Below are positions 48,501 to 58,015 of a stretch of DNA of 64,000 nt, one piece after another; positions within the stretch are counted from its first letter, which is position 1; every line of letters begins with the position of its first letter. Position numbers and translations under genes: made by a program. This DNA comes from Stomorhina lunata. Its lineage: Eukaryota; Arthropoda; Insecta; Diptera; Rhiniidae. The notes under the pieces were generated by a model. It saw nothing but the letters and a program-made list of their open reading frames with translations, was not told the DNA's origin and searched no databases. The stretch spans positions 13,797,371 through 13,861,370 of the forward strand of contig OW121743.1 of NCBI GenBank assembly GCA_933228675.1. The letters run 5' to 3'.

Positions 48501-49586
48501 GTCTATATTTGAATCTACATGAATCGAATCCAACTATAAACGAGACCAACTATACTTAAATCGATAGTCCTAAGTCGAGAACATCTAAAGTAAAGACAGA
48601 TTACAGATAGAGTATTGTCTATAGTTGAGACATAATATAGTCGATACTGAATATAGTCGAGACCAAATATACTTGAATCGATAGCATATAAACGAGACCG
48701 ATAAGGACCGATTATAAGCGGTCTCGATTATGTTCGATCTCGATTATAATCAAAACCGATTATATTTGATACCGATTATAGTCGAGATCAACTTTAAGTC
48801 CAATGTCTCGACAGATTATATTGTGAAGACTATAGTCTGTCTTCACAATAAAGTTAATATATTATATAGTCCAGACATACTATTTAAACCATACTAGTCT
48901 TGAATACTTACGTTTTGTGAGCCAAAAATTTACCATTGAAACCCTCCACAAAATCTGGACAATATTGACTTAACACTGTCCCAGCTGGAGTACGTGGCCA
49001 ACACAAATAACCATCAAAACGTACAGGACAATGCAAAGAATCCGAGGAAGAAGAAAATGTTTTTCTAAAGAAATTATTTAAACTGCTGCCAACCGAATCC
49101 ATATTAGTACTGCTGGGTGTTGTATAGGTATAGTTTATATCATCTGTGGTCTCATAGTAAGAATTGACTTCATCCTCAGGTGCCAATGTCATGGTATTGA
49201 TGGTGGCATATAATTCATTACGTTTTGCCTCATTTTCATCGACATTTTGCATATCAATGGAACCCTCATAGAGAACAGCCTCTTCCAGATAGTGGGGTAT
49301 AACGGTGGGATTATCTTGGGAAAAAGCATAGATTTGAATTTACATTTAATGGGAAACAATTATTTATAGGTTTTGTGTATGTATGTATGTATGTATGTGT
49401 TTTATCTTTGACATTAATTTATTTACCTGCTGTATTCCTGGGATTGCTGCTGCTGGTTTCCGTTTGATTTTCATTTATTGTCTCATTTTTATAGCGTATC
49501 ATACACTCCATGAACAAATGCGATAGAAATTCTCTTAAGTGTTTATCCTTTTCCCCAGGATGGGGTTGTCCAAAGAATAGGGACAT
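36262..49586 (-). CDS. hec: class B (secretin-type) G protein-coupled receptor, probably hector; ten coding exons, 515 aa
   Basis: A plasma-membrane peptide-hormone receptor of the calcitonin/secretin class; hector is an orphan receptor linked to male courtship in Drosophila. Join, in minus order: 49586-49427, 49314-48912, 43669-43579, 43503-43412, 43320-43194, 43098-42997, 38379-38261, 38067-37994, 36707-36601, 36534-36262. All introns are GT/AG and phases agree, giving 1548 bp. Cysteines of the hormone-binding domain are C28, C149, C158, C172, C189 and C211, with RFDGYLCW and CLENGSWY motifs. Seven membrane helices lie near 227-248, 257-281, 293-320, 336-358, 373-398, 416-438 and 446-473; C294 and C366 can form the usual loop disulfide, and TM7 carries SLQGFVVSFLFCFAN. 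An in-frame TAA lies upstream of the ATG. Oddities: no N-terminal signal peptide and 120 residues between C28 and C149. Assignment to hec rests on similarity from memory and on the fne neighbour. Confidence 0.9.
36601..36707 (-). CDS. hec: GPCR coding exon 9 (TM5 end, loop, TM6 start)
   Basis: FLINVLRVIVRKLHPQ, a short third intracellular loop, then RKAVRATIIL, the start of helix 6. Confidence 0.93.
36776..36904. repeat. hairpin in GPCR intron 8
   Basis: CTATGAAAAGGTGGCTTATG / CATAAGCCACCTTTTCATAG with inner arms AAATTTCGAAAAAT / ATTTTTCGAAATTT: a near-perfect stem of about 45 bp around an A-rich loop. It looks like a recent inverted duplication. Confidence 0.85.
37070..37850. repeat. seven tandem ~95-122-bp units in GPCR intron 8
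   Basis: GTGATCACAGAATTTCGTTA followed by TTTTGGCTCTATCTATCATA, an AACGA box, AGTTTTTTATATAAAAATTT and TTTTTGGTATGAAAAATGA recurs at about 37082, 37204, 37318, 37430, 37544, 37641 and 37736. Units are diverged, with small deletions in the last two. Confidence 0.8.
37994..38067 (-). CDS. hec: GPCR coding exon 8 (ECL2-TM5)
   Basis: CWMDDSLLLWIFSVPVCISL: loop cysteine C366 followed by helix 5. Confidence 0.92.
38261..38379 (-). CDS. hec: GPCR coding exon 7 (TM4)
   Basis: VFVKDTIVMRWFKIFSWLSP and the rest of helix 4, ending at NM plus a split H365 codon. Confidence 0.93.
38500..38830 (-). repeat. hec-intron repeat, copy 1
   Basis: Shared blocks: TTTATTGAGAACAGAAGTTG, ATTGCCTTACAACTGCCAAA, TTTATACAAAAGCAAG, TTAAAACCGGTTT, TTGTTCTCTCTC and GTTAAACTTGTTTC. 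Four copies lie in this gene: two here in intron 6, and two reversed in intron 2. Confidence 0.8.
38844..38941. mobile_element. micro-MITE, hAT-like, 98 bp, near-complete palindrome
   Basis: The ends are CAATGTTGGGCAAAGTCTCT and AGAGACTTTGCCCAACATTG around GCTACCCCTAGGGTTAGC. It is flanked by exact 8-bp duplications ATTTATAC (38836-38843 and 38942-38949). Same family as 9015-9076, less deleted. Confidence 0.9.
38942..39596 (-). mobile_element. complete copy of the AAGGGTATAAA-end dispersed element
   Basis: Minus-strand copy of the outer element at 27516-30084, here uninterrupted: TTTATACCCTTTACCACC at one end, and at the other GGTGAAGGGTATCGTATGG then GCACTTTCTTACTTG. Lies in GPCR intron 6, right next to the micro-MITE. 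The open frame at 38976-39197 is part of it and is not a gene. Confidence 0.85.
39610..39960 (-). repeat. hec-intron repeat, copy 2
   Basis: Same blocks and orientation as copy 1, including TTGCCTTACAACTGCCAAAG, TTAAAACCGGTTTAAT and CTCTCTCTCCTGTTG. The two copies bracket the mobile elements at 38844-39596. Confidence 0.8.
40475..40480 (+). promoter_or_regulatory. TATA box of the nested gene
   Basis: GGTATAAATAAAG lies about 30 bases before GGCGACAGTAACG, a plausible initiator near 40503-40510, and some 50 bases before the ATG at 40531. Confidence 0.65.
40531..41595 (+). CDS. uncharacterised secreted glycoprotein, 354 aa, nested in GPCR intron 6
   Basis: I do not recognise this protein. Residues 1-22 form a clear signal peptide (IPTLLLVLPILAIICSA, cleavage before EE). 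Residues 25-60 are helical and Gln-rich (ILQQQQAELAHNV). Residues 60-200 look alpha-helical, with many Tyr, Leu and Lys. After residue 210 there are five N-glycosylation sequons (N213, N232, N239, N256, N332). Residues 260-350 look beta-rich (YLYIKAKDQAFLVAT, NLWLVDLVDENSLVF, GGRMCLADP). Mature cysteines are C82, C202, C319, C342 and C349. The gene has no intron, runs against the host gene, and has a TATA box upstream and two AATAAA signals 27-43 bases after the TGA (41622-41627, 41633-41638). Ordinary codon use with no stops argues it is real. A single-exon secreted gene could be tissue-restricted, for example in glands, but that is a guess. Confidence 0.88.
   Translation: MQKLNIPTLLLVLPILAIICSAEEVKSPRDNLEEILQQQQAELAHNVRHFQRQQYAVQLANALSGPGFPWFSQIQKNIMAECEMSMIEGIFHDALTEVFYEQPLGDLSLKLWKIYVHNYMFAKSYETMVRSQLILFSLYKMYQRIDYRYLIQTAYILQKIKHYPLYANDYNKLDPLLKQRMDNVIKDLPSSLQNLFFEPTFCLVNEKNQQMLNNSMEPIKKGSLEMYALTQNYTSSQHNLTNSIMETSLIDYDNGNITDMHLLLFSSPRNYLYIKAKDQAFLVATEKTYANPDHNLWLVDLVDENSLVFTSQLNGGRMCLADPKKNFVHVLNVTKPEEKKECQWKVIKCLKARK
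41622..41638 (+). promoter_or_regulatory. poly(A) signals of the nested gene
   Basis: Two AATAAA hexamers, 41622-41627 and 41633-41638, just after the TGA stop. Confidence 0.65.
41684..42935. repeat. 11-bp satellite (AGTTCAGTTCT) in GPCR intron 6
   Basis: About 110 nearly identical copies of AGTTCAGTTCT; rare variants (TTATAG, TTCAAG, CCTACT) cluster at the two edges. It starts 45 bases after the poly(A) signals of the nested gene and ends 60 bases before GPCR exon 6. Confidence 0.98.
42997..43098 (-). CDS. hec: GPCR coding exon 6 (TM3)
   Basis: YWCIGLHLVIHYFMLVNYFW then MFCEGLHLHLVLVV: the class B TM3 signature with C294 and the NYFWMFCEG motif. Its donor opens the 4.6-kb intron that hosts the nested gene. 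Confidence 0.94.
43194..43320 (-). CDS. hec: GPCR coding exon 5 (TM2)
   Basis: Begins by completing K249, then SLRCTRIRIHVHLF, the usual class B TM2 start with R and H, ending EQPDMIRNNP. Confidence 0.93.
43412..43503 (-). CDS. hec: GPCR coding exon 4 (TM1)
   Basis: FRTFVNELYVKGYAVSCLAL and the rest of the first membrane helix; donor TTTAA|GTAAGT, phase 2. Confidence 0.93.
43579..43669 (-). CDS. hec: GPCR coding exon 3 (residues 188-218)
   Basis: Completes the hormone-binding domain: TCLENGSWYHHPESGQEWSN with C189 and C211. It is separated from exon 2 by a 5.2-kb intron filled with 16-bp satellite. Confidence 0.93.
43715..46065. repeat. 16-bp satellite (GACTATAGTC + GGTCTC) in GPCR intron 2
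   Basis: About 145 units of GACTATAGTCGGTCTC, the first ten bases a perfect palindrome. The spacer shifts from GGTCTC on the left to AGTCTC on the right, and a ~550-bp higher-order block (with TATATATA interruptions near 44050 and 44570) is repeated. Confidence 0.95.
46066..46935. other. unique intron sequence
   Basis: GPCR intron 2 between the satellite and the intron repeat; AT-rich, no gene or known repeat seen. Confidence 0.4.
46940..47400 (+). repeat. hec-intron repeat, copy 3
   Basis: AAAACCAGCTCAACAAAACA, AAAACCGGTTTTAATGCAT, CTTCTTGCTTATGTATTTAT, TTGGCAGCCGTAAAGCAATC and TTGTTCTCAATAAATTAGAA: the reverse-orientation relative of copies 1 and 2. The frames at 46949-47216 lie inside and are not genes. 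Confidence 0.8.
47405..48890. repeat. degenerate inverted relics of the 16-bp satellite
   Basis: Scattered GAGACCGATTATAGTCGA-like units, the reverse complement of the GACTATAGTCGGTCTC satellite, with lengthened and mutated spacers. Interrupted at 47905-48260 by copy 4 of the intron repeat. Confidence 0.7.
47905..48260 (+). repeat. hec-intron repeat, copy 4
   Basis: Direct copy of 46940-47400, about 930 bp downstream: AACAGCTCAACAAAAAAGTC, GAACCGGTTTTTATACTTAA, TTGGCAGCCGTAAGGCAATC and TTGTTCTCAATAAATTGGAA. Confidence 0.8.
48912..49314 (-). CDS. hec: GPCR coding exon 2 (residues 54-187)
   Basis: Acceptor CCCAAG; the codon for D54 is split across the 112-bp intron. Encodes an acidic, Ser/Thr-rich insertion followed by the hormone-receptor core with C149, C158 and C172 (CPVRFDGYLCWPRTP). 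Two NYT/NxS-type sequons are visible. Donor AAC|GTAAGT. Confidence 0.92.
49375..49400. repeat. (GTAT)n microsatellite in GPCR intron 1
   Basis: About six GTAT units within the 112-bp intron, just downstream of the exon 1 donor on the minus strand. Confidence 0.9.
49427..49586 (-). CDS. hec: GPCR coding exon 1 (residues 1-53)
   Basis: ATG at 49586-49584, reading MSLFFGQPHPGEKDK, with the first domain cysteine C28. An in-frame stop lies a little upstream in the same exon. Donor CAG|GTAAAT; ends in phase 1. Confidence 0.85.
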
Positions 49587-50835
49587 GTTAGGGGTGTTTT
49601 TGTTGAAGTTTGAAACTTAAAACATCAGGATTTCTTTACGAAAAATTAAAGGAAGAGTAATGATTTCTATAAATTATTTAGATTTTGGTGTTTTAATGGT
49701 TCTTTTAATAAAATAAACAATTTGCTTTTGTATCCTATAAATCTTAAGGTCTATTAACATTTTAATTATTTTACTTTGAGAGTGTCCCTAAATTTCTAAT
49801 TATATTATCGAATAAATCTTAATGATGTTTGTGGTTTGGTTTTTGCAAATATTATTAAGTTATTTGTCCTTTTGTCTTGGATTTACTTTGAATAATTTAA
49901 TCTTAGATCAAACTTTAAAATTGTCAAAGCTCAACGGGCTATTAACTTTCAGCCCCAAAGTATGTGAATGAATTTTAATAGCAAATATAAAGGAATAAAG
50001 CAGAAAAAGGAGGGAAAGAGAGAGGACAATATTAAGTCACATATGCGTGCCTTAAGTCCAGAAGTCTAATGTTAACATTTTTTTTAACATTAAATCATTC
50101 AAAAGTCTCAAACTTAAATCAGTGCCTAAAACTAGACAATATTGAAAACTCTGTTTTTCTGTTTCACCTCATATGACCCTAAAAAGTCAAAAGGCTTAAA
50201 AAAGTTGTGGTTTTAGTTTCAAATTTGCATATACAATTTTTTTCTTTTTTATTTTACCAAGATTTCCTTTAAAAAACTTGTTCTTTGGATTATTTAATTG
50301 TAGCCTAAAACCAGGCAAAAGAAAGTATTTTTAAATATGTAAGTAACAAAGACAATTGCTGACATTTATACTGGAATTCTGTGGTACTATTAAGGCATAT
50401 CAAAATGATTGTCTTAGTCTCCAACTTTTAGATTTATTAAAAAGAGTTTAAAACTACTTAAAAGTAACGCCTGAAAATAGACAATATTTGTATTAAAGTT
50501 TTCAAGTTAGAAAATTTAATCTAGTACGAAAAAAGTTTTCTTATTTATAACTTTTTAAGGCACACAAAAAGTCTTCAAAACTTGAACTTTAAAATTTTCT
50601 TCTTTGCTTTTTATAATATGCCTAAGGTTAGGCTAATTTTTTTCATGTCATTAATAATCATCAAGTAGCAATATTTGGATACATGTGTTTATAATCATGT
50701 AACAATTTCAAAAGTTATTAAATATTAACTGAAATGATTACAGGAGTTTAGATAAAATAAAACAACCTCCTTGCTTCTAAGAGAAATAAAAGTAACTCAT
50801 ATTACTCTAAACCTTATACCTACAACTACAAAGAT
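49587..50835. other. upstream of the GPCR start codon; no gene seen
   Basis: Possible 5' UTR and promoter of the minus-strand GPCR gene. AT-rich, no clear TATA box or long frame, and nothing recognisable otherwise. Confidence 0.4.
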
Positions 50836-50839
50836 AAAT

Positions 50840-51215
50840 TTACATGTTACGCTTAAATTGATAACTAAAAACCCTTAAAAATAAATTTAATTTTCCCTAA
50901 GGTATATTATACAATATAAAAACTGTTCATTTAATAATAATTGAAAATTTTTTCCAAGTATAAAGACACTCTTAACGAATAAGTTGATGTATAATATTGA
51001 AAGGATTTAGTTTAGCAAAATTGCCTGTTAAAATTTATGATTTTTAAAAAGTAAAGCATGTCCGTAGGCGTTTTAATAAAAGTCTAAGATATTGGCTATA
51101 GGTAAAACTGGAAATTGTTTAAATTTGGATGCTGAAGTTTAAGCTTAATGAAAGACTTCCTTTTACTCAGAATTTTAAACAATTTCCTTTAAAGGTTATA
51201 TGTCTATTAAATAAT
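50840..51215. repeat. array-flanking segmental duplication, copy 1
   Basis: CTAAGGTATATTATA..AATATA, CATTTAATAATAATTGAAA, CTCTTAAC, CTGTTAAAATTTATGATTTT, GTAAAGCATGTC..TAGG, AAGTTTAAGCT and TTTAAACAATTTCCTTTAAA appear in the same order at 54720-55145. It sits directly before satellite array D. Confidence 0.7.
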
Positions 51216-51328
51216 AATTAGAGCATAGTATTAGGCGGATTATAATAATTAAATAATGGTTGTGTGGCTTCTAAATTCCCACAGACGAGTTTGTTTGTAA
51301 TAAAAAGAAATCCCAACAAAAAGCTTCT

Positions 51329-53526
51329 GTTGAAAATTTTTCTAGAAACAACATTTATAGAGAAAAATTGTCCGAAGAACAATATTTCTATAGAAAAATC
51401 TTCCCAAGAATAACTATTCTATAGAAAAGTTATCCCAAGAATAATTTTTCTATAAAAAAGTTAACCGAAGAAAAATTTGTTTATATGAAAGTAAATCCAA
51501 TAACAACTTTTCTATAGAAAAGTAATCCGAATAATAACTTTTCTACTAAAAATCATCCCAAGAATAACGTTTCTATACAAAAGCCATCCCAAGAATAACT
51601 TTTCTATACAAAAATCATCCCAAGAATAATTTTTCTATATAAAAGTCATCCAAAAAATAACCTTTCCATAGAAAAGTCATCCTAAGAATATTCTTTCTAT
51701 AGAAAAGTTATACCAAGAACAACTCTTCAATAGAAAGGTTTTCTTCTATACAAAAGTCATTCCAACAACACATTTTTTATGAAAAAAATCATTCCAAGAA
51801 CATTTTTTCTACAGAAAAGTAATTCCAACAACAACTTTTATAGACGTTCCGAGGACAACTTTTCTATAGAATAGTTATTTGAAGAATAACTTTCCTAAAG
51901 AAAAGTCGTTCCAAAAACAACTTTTATATAGAAAAGTCATTCCAAGAACAACTTTTCTATAAAAAAAGACCTTCCAAGAATAACTTTTCTATAGAAAAGT
52001 CATTCCAAAAACAACTTTTCTATAAAAAAGCCACTCCCAGAAAAACTTTTCTATAGAAAAGTCATTCCAAGAACAATTTTTTTTAGAAAAGTTATTTCCA
52101 GAACAACTTTTCTATAGAAAAGTCATTCCAAGAACAACTTTTCTATAGAAAAGTCATTCCAAGAACAACTTTTCTATAGAAAAGTCATTCCACGAACAAC
52201 TTTTCTATAAAAAATAATCATTCCAAGAACAGTTTTTTTACAGAAAAGTCATTCCTAAAACAACTTTCTATAGAAAAGTCATCACAAGATGAATTTTTGT
52301 ATAGAAAAGTCATTCCAAGAACAATTTTCTATAGAAAAGTAATTCCAAGAATAACTCTTCTATAGAAATCATTCCAAGAACAACTTTTCTTTAGAAAAGT
52401 CATTCCAAGAACAACTTTTCTATAGAAACGTCATTCCAAGAACAACTTTTCTATAGAAAAGTCATTCCAAGAACAACTTTTCTATAGAAAAGTCATTCTA
52501 AGAACAAATTTTCTATAGAAAAGTCATTCCAAGAACAACCTTTCTCTAGAAAAGTCATTCCAAGAACTACTTTTCTATAGAAAAATCATTTCAAGAACAA
52601 CTTTTCTTTAGAAAAGTCATTCCAGGAACATTTTTTCTATAGAAATGTCACTCCAAGAACAACTTTTCTATAGAAAAGTCATTCAAAGAACAACTTTTCT
52701 ATAGAAAAGTCATTGTAAGAACAATTTTTCAAAAGAAAAGTCATTTCAAGAACAACAAAGTCACACCAAGAACAACTTTTCTGTTGAAAAGTAATTTCAA
52801 GAACAATTTTTCTATAGAAAAGTCATTCCAAGAACAACTTTCTATAGAAAAGTCATTCCACTAATAACTTTTCTATAGAAAAAGTCATTCCAAGAACAAC
52901 TTTTCTATAGAAAAGTCATTCCAAGAACAACTTTTCTATAGAAAAGTCATTCCAAGAACAACTTTTCTATAGAAAAGTCATTCCAAGAACAACTTTTCTA
53001 TAAAAAACTAATTCCAAGAACAACTTTTCTATAGAAAAGTCATTCAAGAACAATTTTTCTATAGAAAAATCATTCCAAGAAGAACTTTTCTATAGAAAAG
53101 TTATTCCAAGAACAACTTTTCTATAGAAAAGTCATTCCAAGAACAACTTTTCTATAAAAAACTAATTCCAAGAACAACTTTTCTATAGAAAAGTCATTCA
53201 AGAACAACTTTTCTATAGAAAAGTCATTCAAGAACAATTTTTCTATAGAAAAATCATTCCAAGAAGAACTTTTCTATAGAAAAGTTATTCCAAGAACAAC
53301 TTTTCTATAGAAAAGACATTCCAAGAACAACTTTTCCAAGAACAACTTTTCTATAGAAAAGTCATTCAAGAACAATTTTTCTATAGAAAAGTCATTCCAA
53401 GAACAACTTTTCTATAGAAAATTCTTTCCAAGAACAACTTTTCTATAGAAAAGTTTTTCCAAGAACAACTTTTGTACAGAAAAGACATTGCAAGAACAAC
53501 TTTTTAATTTTTCCATAGAAAACTTC
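51329..53526. repeat. 31-bp satellite array D (spacer GTCATTCCAAGAACAAC)
   Basis: About 70 units of TTTTCTATAGAAAA plus GTCATTCCAAGAACAAC. Degenerate on the left to about 51900, homogeneous in the centre. A ~170-bp higher-order block with a shortened unit (GTCATTCAAGAACAA) recurs between 52990 and 53400. Confidence 0.96.
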
Positions 53527-54715
53527 AAGATTATTTATGAAATCTTTTTTAAACGACCATCGTTTACATGGTACTAATAAGATTTTGTCTACAAAATTAA
53601 GCACCTTCTGGATAAACATTTTATTCCGAAGCCTTGAAGTATGCTTTAGTGCTTAAAAGTATACTTCATTAATTTTTATTTTAATGTTTAAAAAGTTTTT
53701 AATATAAACATATTTATTTGGAGACAGTAAAATTATTGATTCTAAATTTGTTTTAAAAGTTAGGCAGTCTCTTACAGATTATCATCATGTTTCTTAAAAT
53801 TAAAGCATAACTTAAGGAGGCAAAGCCAATGTATGTATAAAAAATACTTGTTATAAATTTTTCGTAATTTTTTGTTACAAGATATTTTAAATAAGGGAAT
53901 ATTAAACTCAATCCAATTTGTGTTAGAGATAAATTATTTATGTTAATAATTTGATTTAGGCCCTTTAATCCTAATCGAGATACTTGTAAACACAGAAATC
54001 TTAGCCAAAATCATACAAATGATTTCCCAAATGCCCTTGTAATTTAATTTTATTAGGGCAAATTTATTGTTGACATTATTATTTAAGTTTTTTTCATCAC
54101 AATGTAAATAATAAATCCGATATAAGAAAAATTCATTGCCTATTTTAGGTTGCTGGGAAAATCGTAAATATCGTATTAATAATTTTAATGGTAATAATTC
54201 ATGAATATATAATAATAAAAGTGTTACTTTCATTTTCCTGTTATTTAAAAGTTTTTTATAAGATAAACTTTTCTTGAATATTGAAACTTACAAAATATGT
54301 CTTGTTAGAGCATATCTTAAGGCCTTTAAAAAATTTCCATCTAAGTTTTGTATGACAGAAAATAATGTGGAAAAATAAACGAAGAATATGAGTTTTTAGT
54401 TATGAATGTTGTAGTTTTATCATTTCTTGTTTATATTAAAAAATACACCTATAAGGAGTTAGTTTTGATATGAATTGAAGTATACTTATAGGGGCTTAAG
54501 AAGAAAATGGTAAGTAATAAGGAATTATTACAATGTAGTTGAATATTCTTAGTAATTTTACAAAGTAAATTAAGACATTAAAAGTAATTATCCGAGATTT
54601 TCTTTAAAATAATAGAACCTACTTTTGGGCACTCAAGACCAAAAAATAGTCCAATTAACCTGACAACCATCACTTTTTTATGTTTCTTATATAAAAATGT
54701 TTTCACACGTCTTGC
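53527..54715. other. unique AT-rich sequence
   Basis: No gene is seen; the minus-strand frame at 53943-54233 has no recognised motif. Confidence 0.4.
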
Positions 54716-54719
54716 ACAA

Positions 54720-55145
54720 ATCGACTATTAAAAAACTCTTGAAAGTAATATAAGAAACTTTCTTAAGGTATGTTATAATATACAAATTTTGCACTTAATG
54801 ATAATTGAAACATTTCCCAAACATGTCCTGACAAGCTGATACGTCCCTCTTAACAAAACACTAAACATAATCTTGACAAAAGTTTAATATTGCCTCAAAA
54901 AAATGTTGAGAATTTTATTTTTTAAAACTGTGCGTGTTAAGAAATGATGCTGTTAAAATTTATGATTTTATAAAGGTATAGCATATCTTTAGGAGTTTTA
55001 AAACTGTCTTAGATAATAGCAGCGAGAAAATTAAAAATTGTTTCAAAAAATTTTTTAAATTTTGAAAAAGAAAAGTTTAAGCTGATACAAAAATTAATTT
55101 ACTCAAATTTAAAACAATTACCTTTAAACGAATATTTAAAGCATA
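54720..55145. repeat. array-flanking segmental duplication, copy 2
   Basis: Partner of 50840-51215, about 3.9 kb away in the same orientation, directly before satellite array E. Confidence 0.7.
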
Positions 55146-55239
55146 CTTTTTCTAAAGTTGCTTTACGCTTCCATTTTTTGTAGTACATATTTATAATATT
55201 TAAAATAATTTAAATATTTCTTGAGAAAAGTATGTATTT

Positions 55240-58015
55240 CCATTAAAAATTTTCTTTAGAAAAATTTTTCCATCAACAATTTTACTATAAAAAGATCATC
55301 CCATCGACAATTTTTCTATTGAAAAGTCTTTCCATTAACTATTTTTCTATAGAAGAATCTTTCTATCCAAAATTTTGCTATTGAAAAGTCTTGGCATCAA
55401 CTACTTCCTATCGTCTGTCTTCCTATCGATTTTTCTATAGAAAAATCTTCCTATCAACAATTTTCTATACAAAAGTCTTCCCAAAAACAACTTTTCCATA
55501 GAAAAGTCTTCCCATCAACAACTTTTTTATAGGAAAATCTTCCCATCAAAAATTTTTCTATAGAAAAATCTTCCAATCAACAAGTTTCTATTGAAAATTC
55601 TTCCCATCAACAATTTTTCTATAGAAAACTCTTCCCATTAACAATTTTTCTATAGAAAAATCTTCTTATCAACAATTTTTCTACAGAAGATTCCCATCAG
55701 CAACGTTTCTATAGAAAAATCTTCCCATCAACAATTTTTCTATAGAAAATAATTCCCATCAACATTTTTTCTATAGAAAAATCTTCCCATAAACAATTTT
55801 TCTATAGAAAAATCTTCCCATTAACAATTTTTCTATAGAAAAATCTTCCCATCAACAATTTTTCTATAGAAAAATCTTCCCATCAACATTTTTTCTATAG
55901 AAAAATCTTCCCATCAACAATTTTTCTATAGAAAAATCTTCCCATCAACAATTTTTCTACAGAAAATAGTCCCATCAACAATTTTTCTATAGAAAAATCT
56001 TCACATGAACAATTTTTCTATAGAAAAATCTTCCCATCAACAATTTTTCTATAGAAAAATCTTCCCATCAACAATTTTTCTATAGAAAAATCTTCCCATC
56101 CACAAATATTCTTAGAAAAGTCTTTCCATCAACCGTTTTTTTTTTTTATAGAAAAGTCTCCCATCAAGAATTTTTCTATAGAAAAGTCTTATTATTAACA
56201 ATTCTTCTATAAAGAAGTCTTCCCATCGACAACGTTTTCAGTAGAAAAGTCTTCCATCGACAACGTTTTCTGTAGAAAAGTCTTCCTATCAACAATTTTT
56301 TTATAAAAAAGTCTTCCCATCAACATCTTTTCTATAAAAAAGTCTTCCCATCAACAACTTTTATATAGAAAAGTCTTCCCATCAACAACTTTTCTATAGA
56401 AGAGTCTTCCCTCAACAACTTTTCTATAGAAAAGTCTTCCCATCAACAACTTTTCTATAGAAAAGTCTTCACATCAACAACTTTTCTATAGAAAATTCTT
56501 TCCATTAACAATTCTTCTATAGAAAGGTCTTCTCATCAACAAATTTTCTAAAGAAAAGTCTTCCCATCAACAACTTTTCTATAGAAAAACGACTTTCTAT
56601 CATCAATTTATTTATATAAAAGTCTTCCCATTAACAAATGTTCTTAGAAAAGTCTTCACATCAACAATTATTCTATAGAAAAGTCTTTCCATCAACAACT
56701 TTTCTATAGAAAAGTCTTCCCATCAACAACTTTTCTATAGTAAAGTCTTCCCTTCAACAACTTTCCTATCGAAAAGTCTTCCCATCAACAACTTTTCTAT
56801 AGAAAAGTATTCCTATCAGCAATTTTAATATAGAAAAGTCTTCCCATCAAAAACTTTTTTTATCGAAAAGTCTTCCCATCAACAACTTTTATAGAAAAGT
56901 CTTCCTATCAAAAACTTTTCTTTAGAAAAGTCTTTCCATCAACAACTTTTCTATGGAAAAGTCTTCCCAACAACAACCTTTCTATAAAAAAAAGTCTTTT
57001 CCATCAACAACTTTTCTATAGAAAAGTCTTTCCATCAACAACTTTTCTATAGAAAAGTCTTTCCATCAACAACTTTTCTATAGAAAAGTCTTCCCATCAA
57101 CAACTTTTCTATAGAAAAGTCTTTCCATCAACAACTTTTCTATAGAAAAGTCTTCCCATCAACCACTTTTCTATAGAAAAATTCTTCCCATCAACAACTT
57201 TTCTAAAGAAAAGTCTTCCCATCAACAACTTTTCTATAGAAAAGTATTTTTCGGCAACAACTTTTCTATAGAAAAGTCTTCCCATCAACAACTTTTCTAT
57301 AGAAAAGTCTTCCCATCAACAACTTTTCGATAGAGAAGTCTTTTTCGTCAACAACTTTTCTATAGAAAAGTATTCCCATCAACAACTTCTCGATAGAAAA
57401 GTCTTTTTCGTCAACAACTTTTCTATAGAAAAGTCTTCCCATCAACAACTTTTCTATAGAAAAGTCTTCCCATTAACAACTTTTCGATAGAGAAGTCTTT
57501 TTCGTCAACAACTTTTCTATAGAAAAGTATTCCCATCAACAACTTCTCGATAGAAAAGTCTTTTTCGTCAACAACTTTTCTATAGAAAAGTCTTCCCATC
57601 AACAACTTTTCTATAGAAAAGTCTTCCCATCAACAACTTTTCTATAGAAAAGTCTTCCCATCAACAACTTTTTTGTAGAAAAGTCTTCCTATCAACAACT
57701 TTTCTATATAAAAGTTTTCCCATCAACAACTTTTCTATAGAAAAGTCTTTCCATCAACAACTTTTCTATAGAAAAGTCTTTCCATCAACAACTTTTTTAT
57801 AGAAAAGTCTTCCCATCAACAACTTTTCTATAGAAAAGTCTTCCCATCAACAACTTTTCTGTAGAAAAGTCTTCCTATCAACAACTTTTCTATAGAAAAG
57901 TCTTCCTATCAACAACTTTTCTATAGAAAAGTCTTCCTATCAACAACTTTTCTATAGAAAAGTCTTTCCATCGACAACTTTTCTATAGAAAAGTTATACA
58001 ATCGAAATTTTGTAG
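55240..58015. repeat. 31-bp satellite array E (spacer GTCTTCCCATCAACAAC)
   Basis: About 88 units of TTTTCTATAGAAAA plus GTCTTCCCATCAACAAC. The left third uses ATCTTCCCATCAACAAT, the rest GTC..AAC. A 157-bp higher-order block with variant units (TTTTCGATAGAGAAG, TTTTTCGTC) occurs twice at 57320-57590. Repeated minus-strand frames here (57109-57605) come from the satellite. Confidence 0.97.

Noticed and set aside
57109..57605. Three near-identical 60-residue minus-strand proteins (RLFYRKVVDEKDFSIEKLL)
   Set aside because: They are the 31-bp satellite read in a frame without stops (93 bp is three units); the ATG starts are satellite bases.
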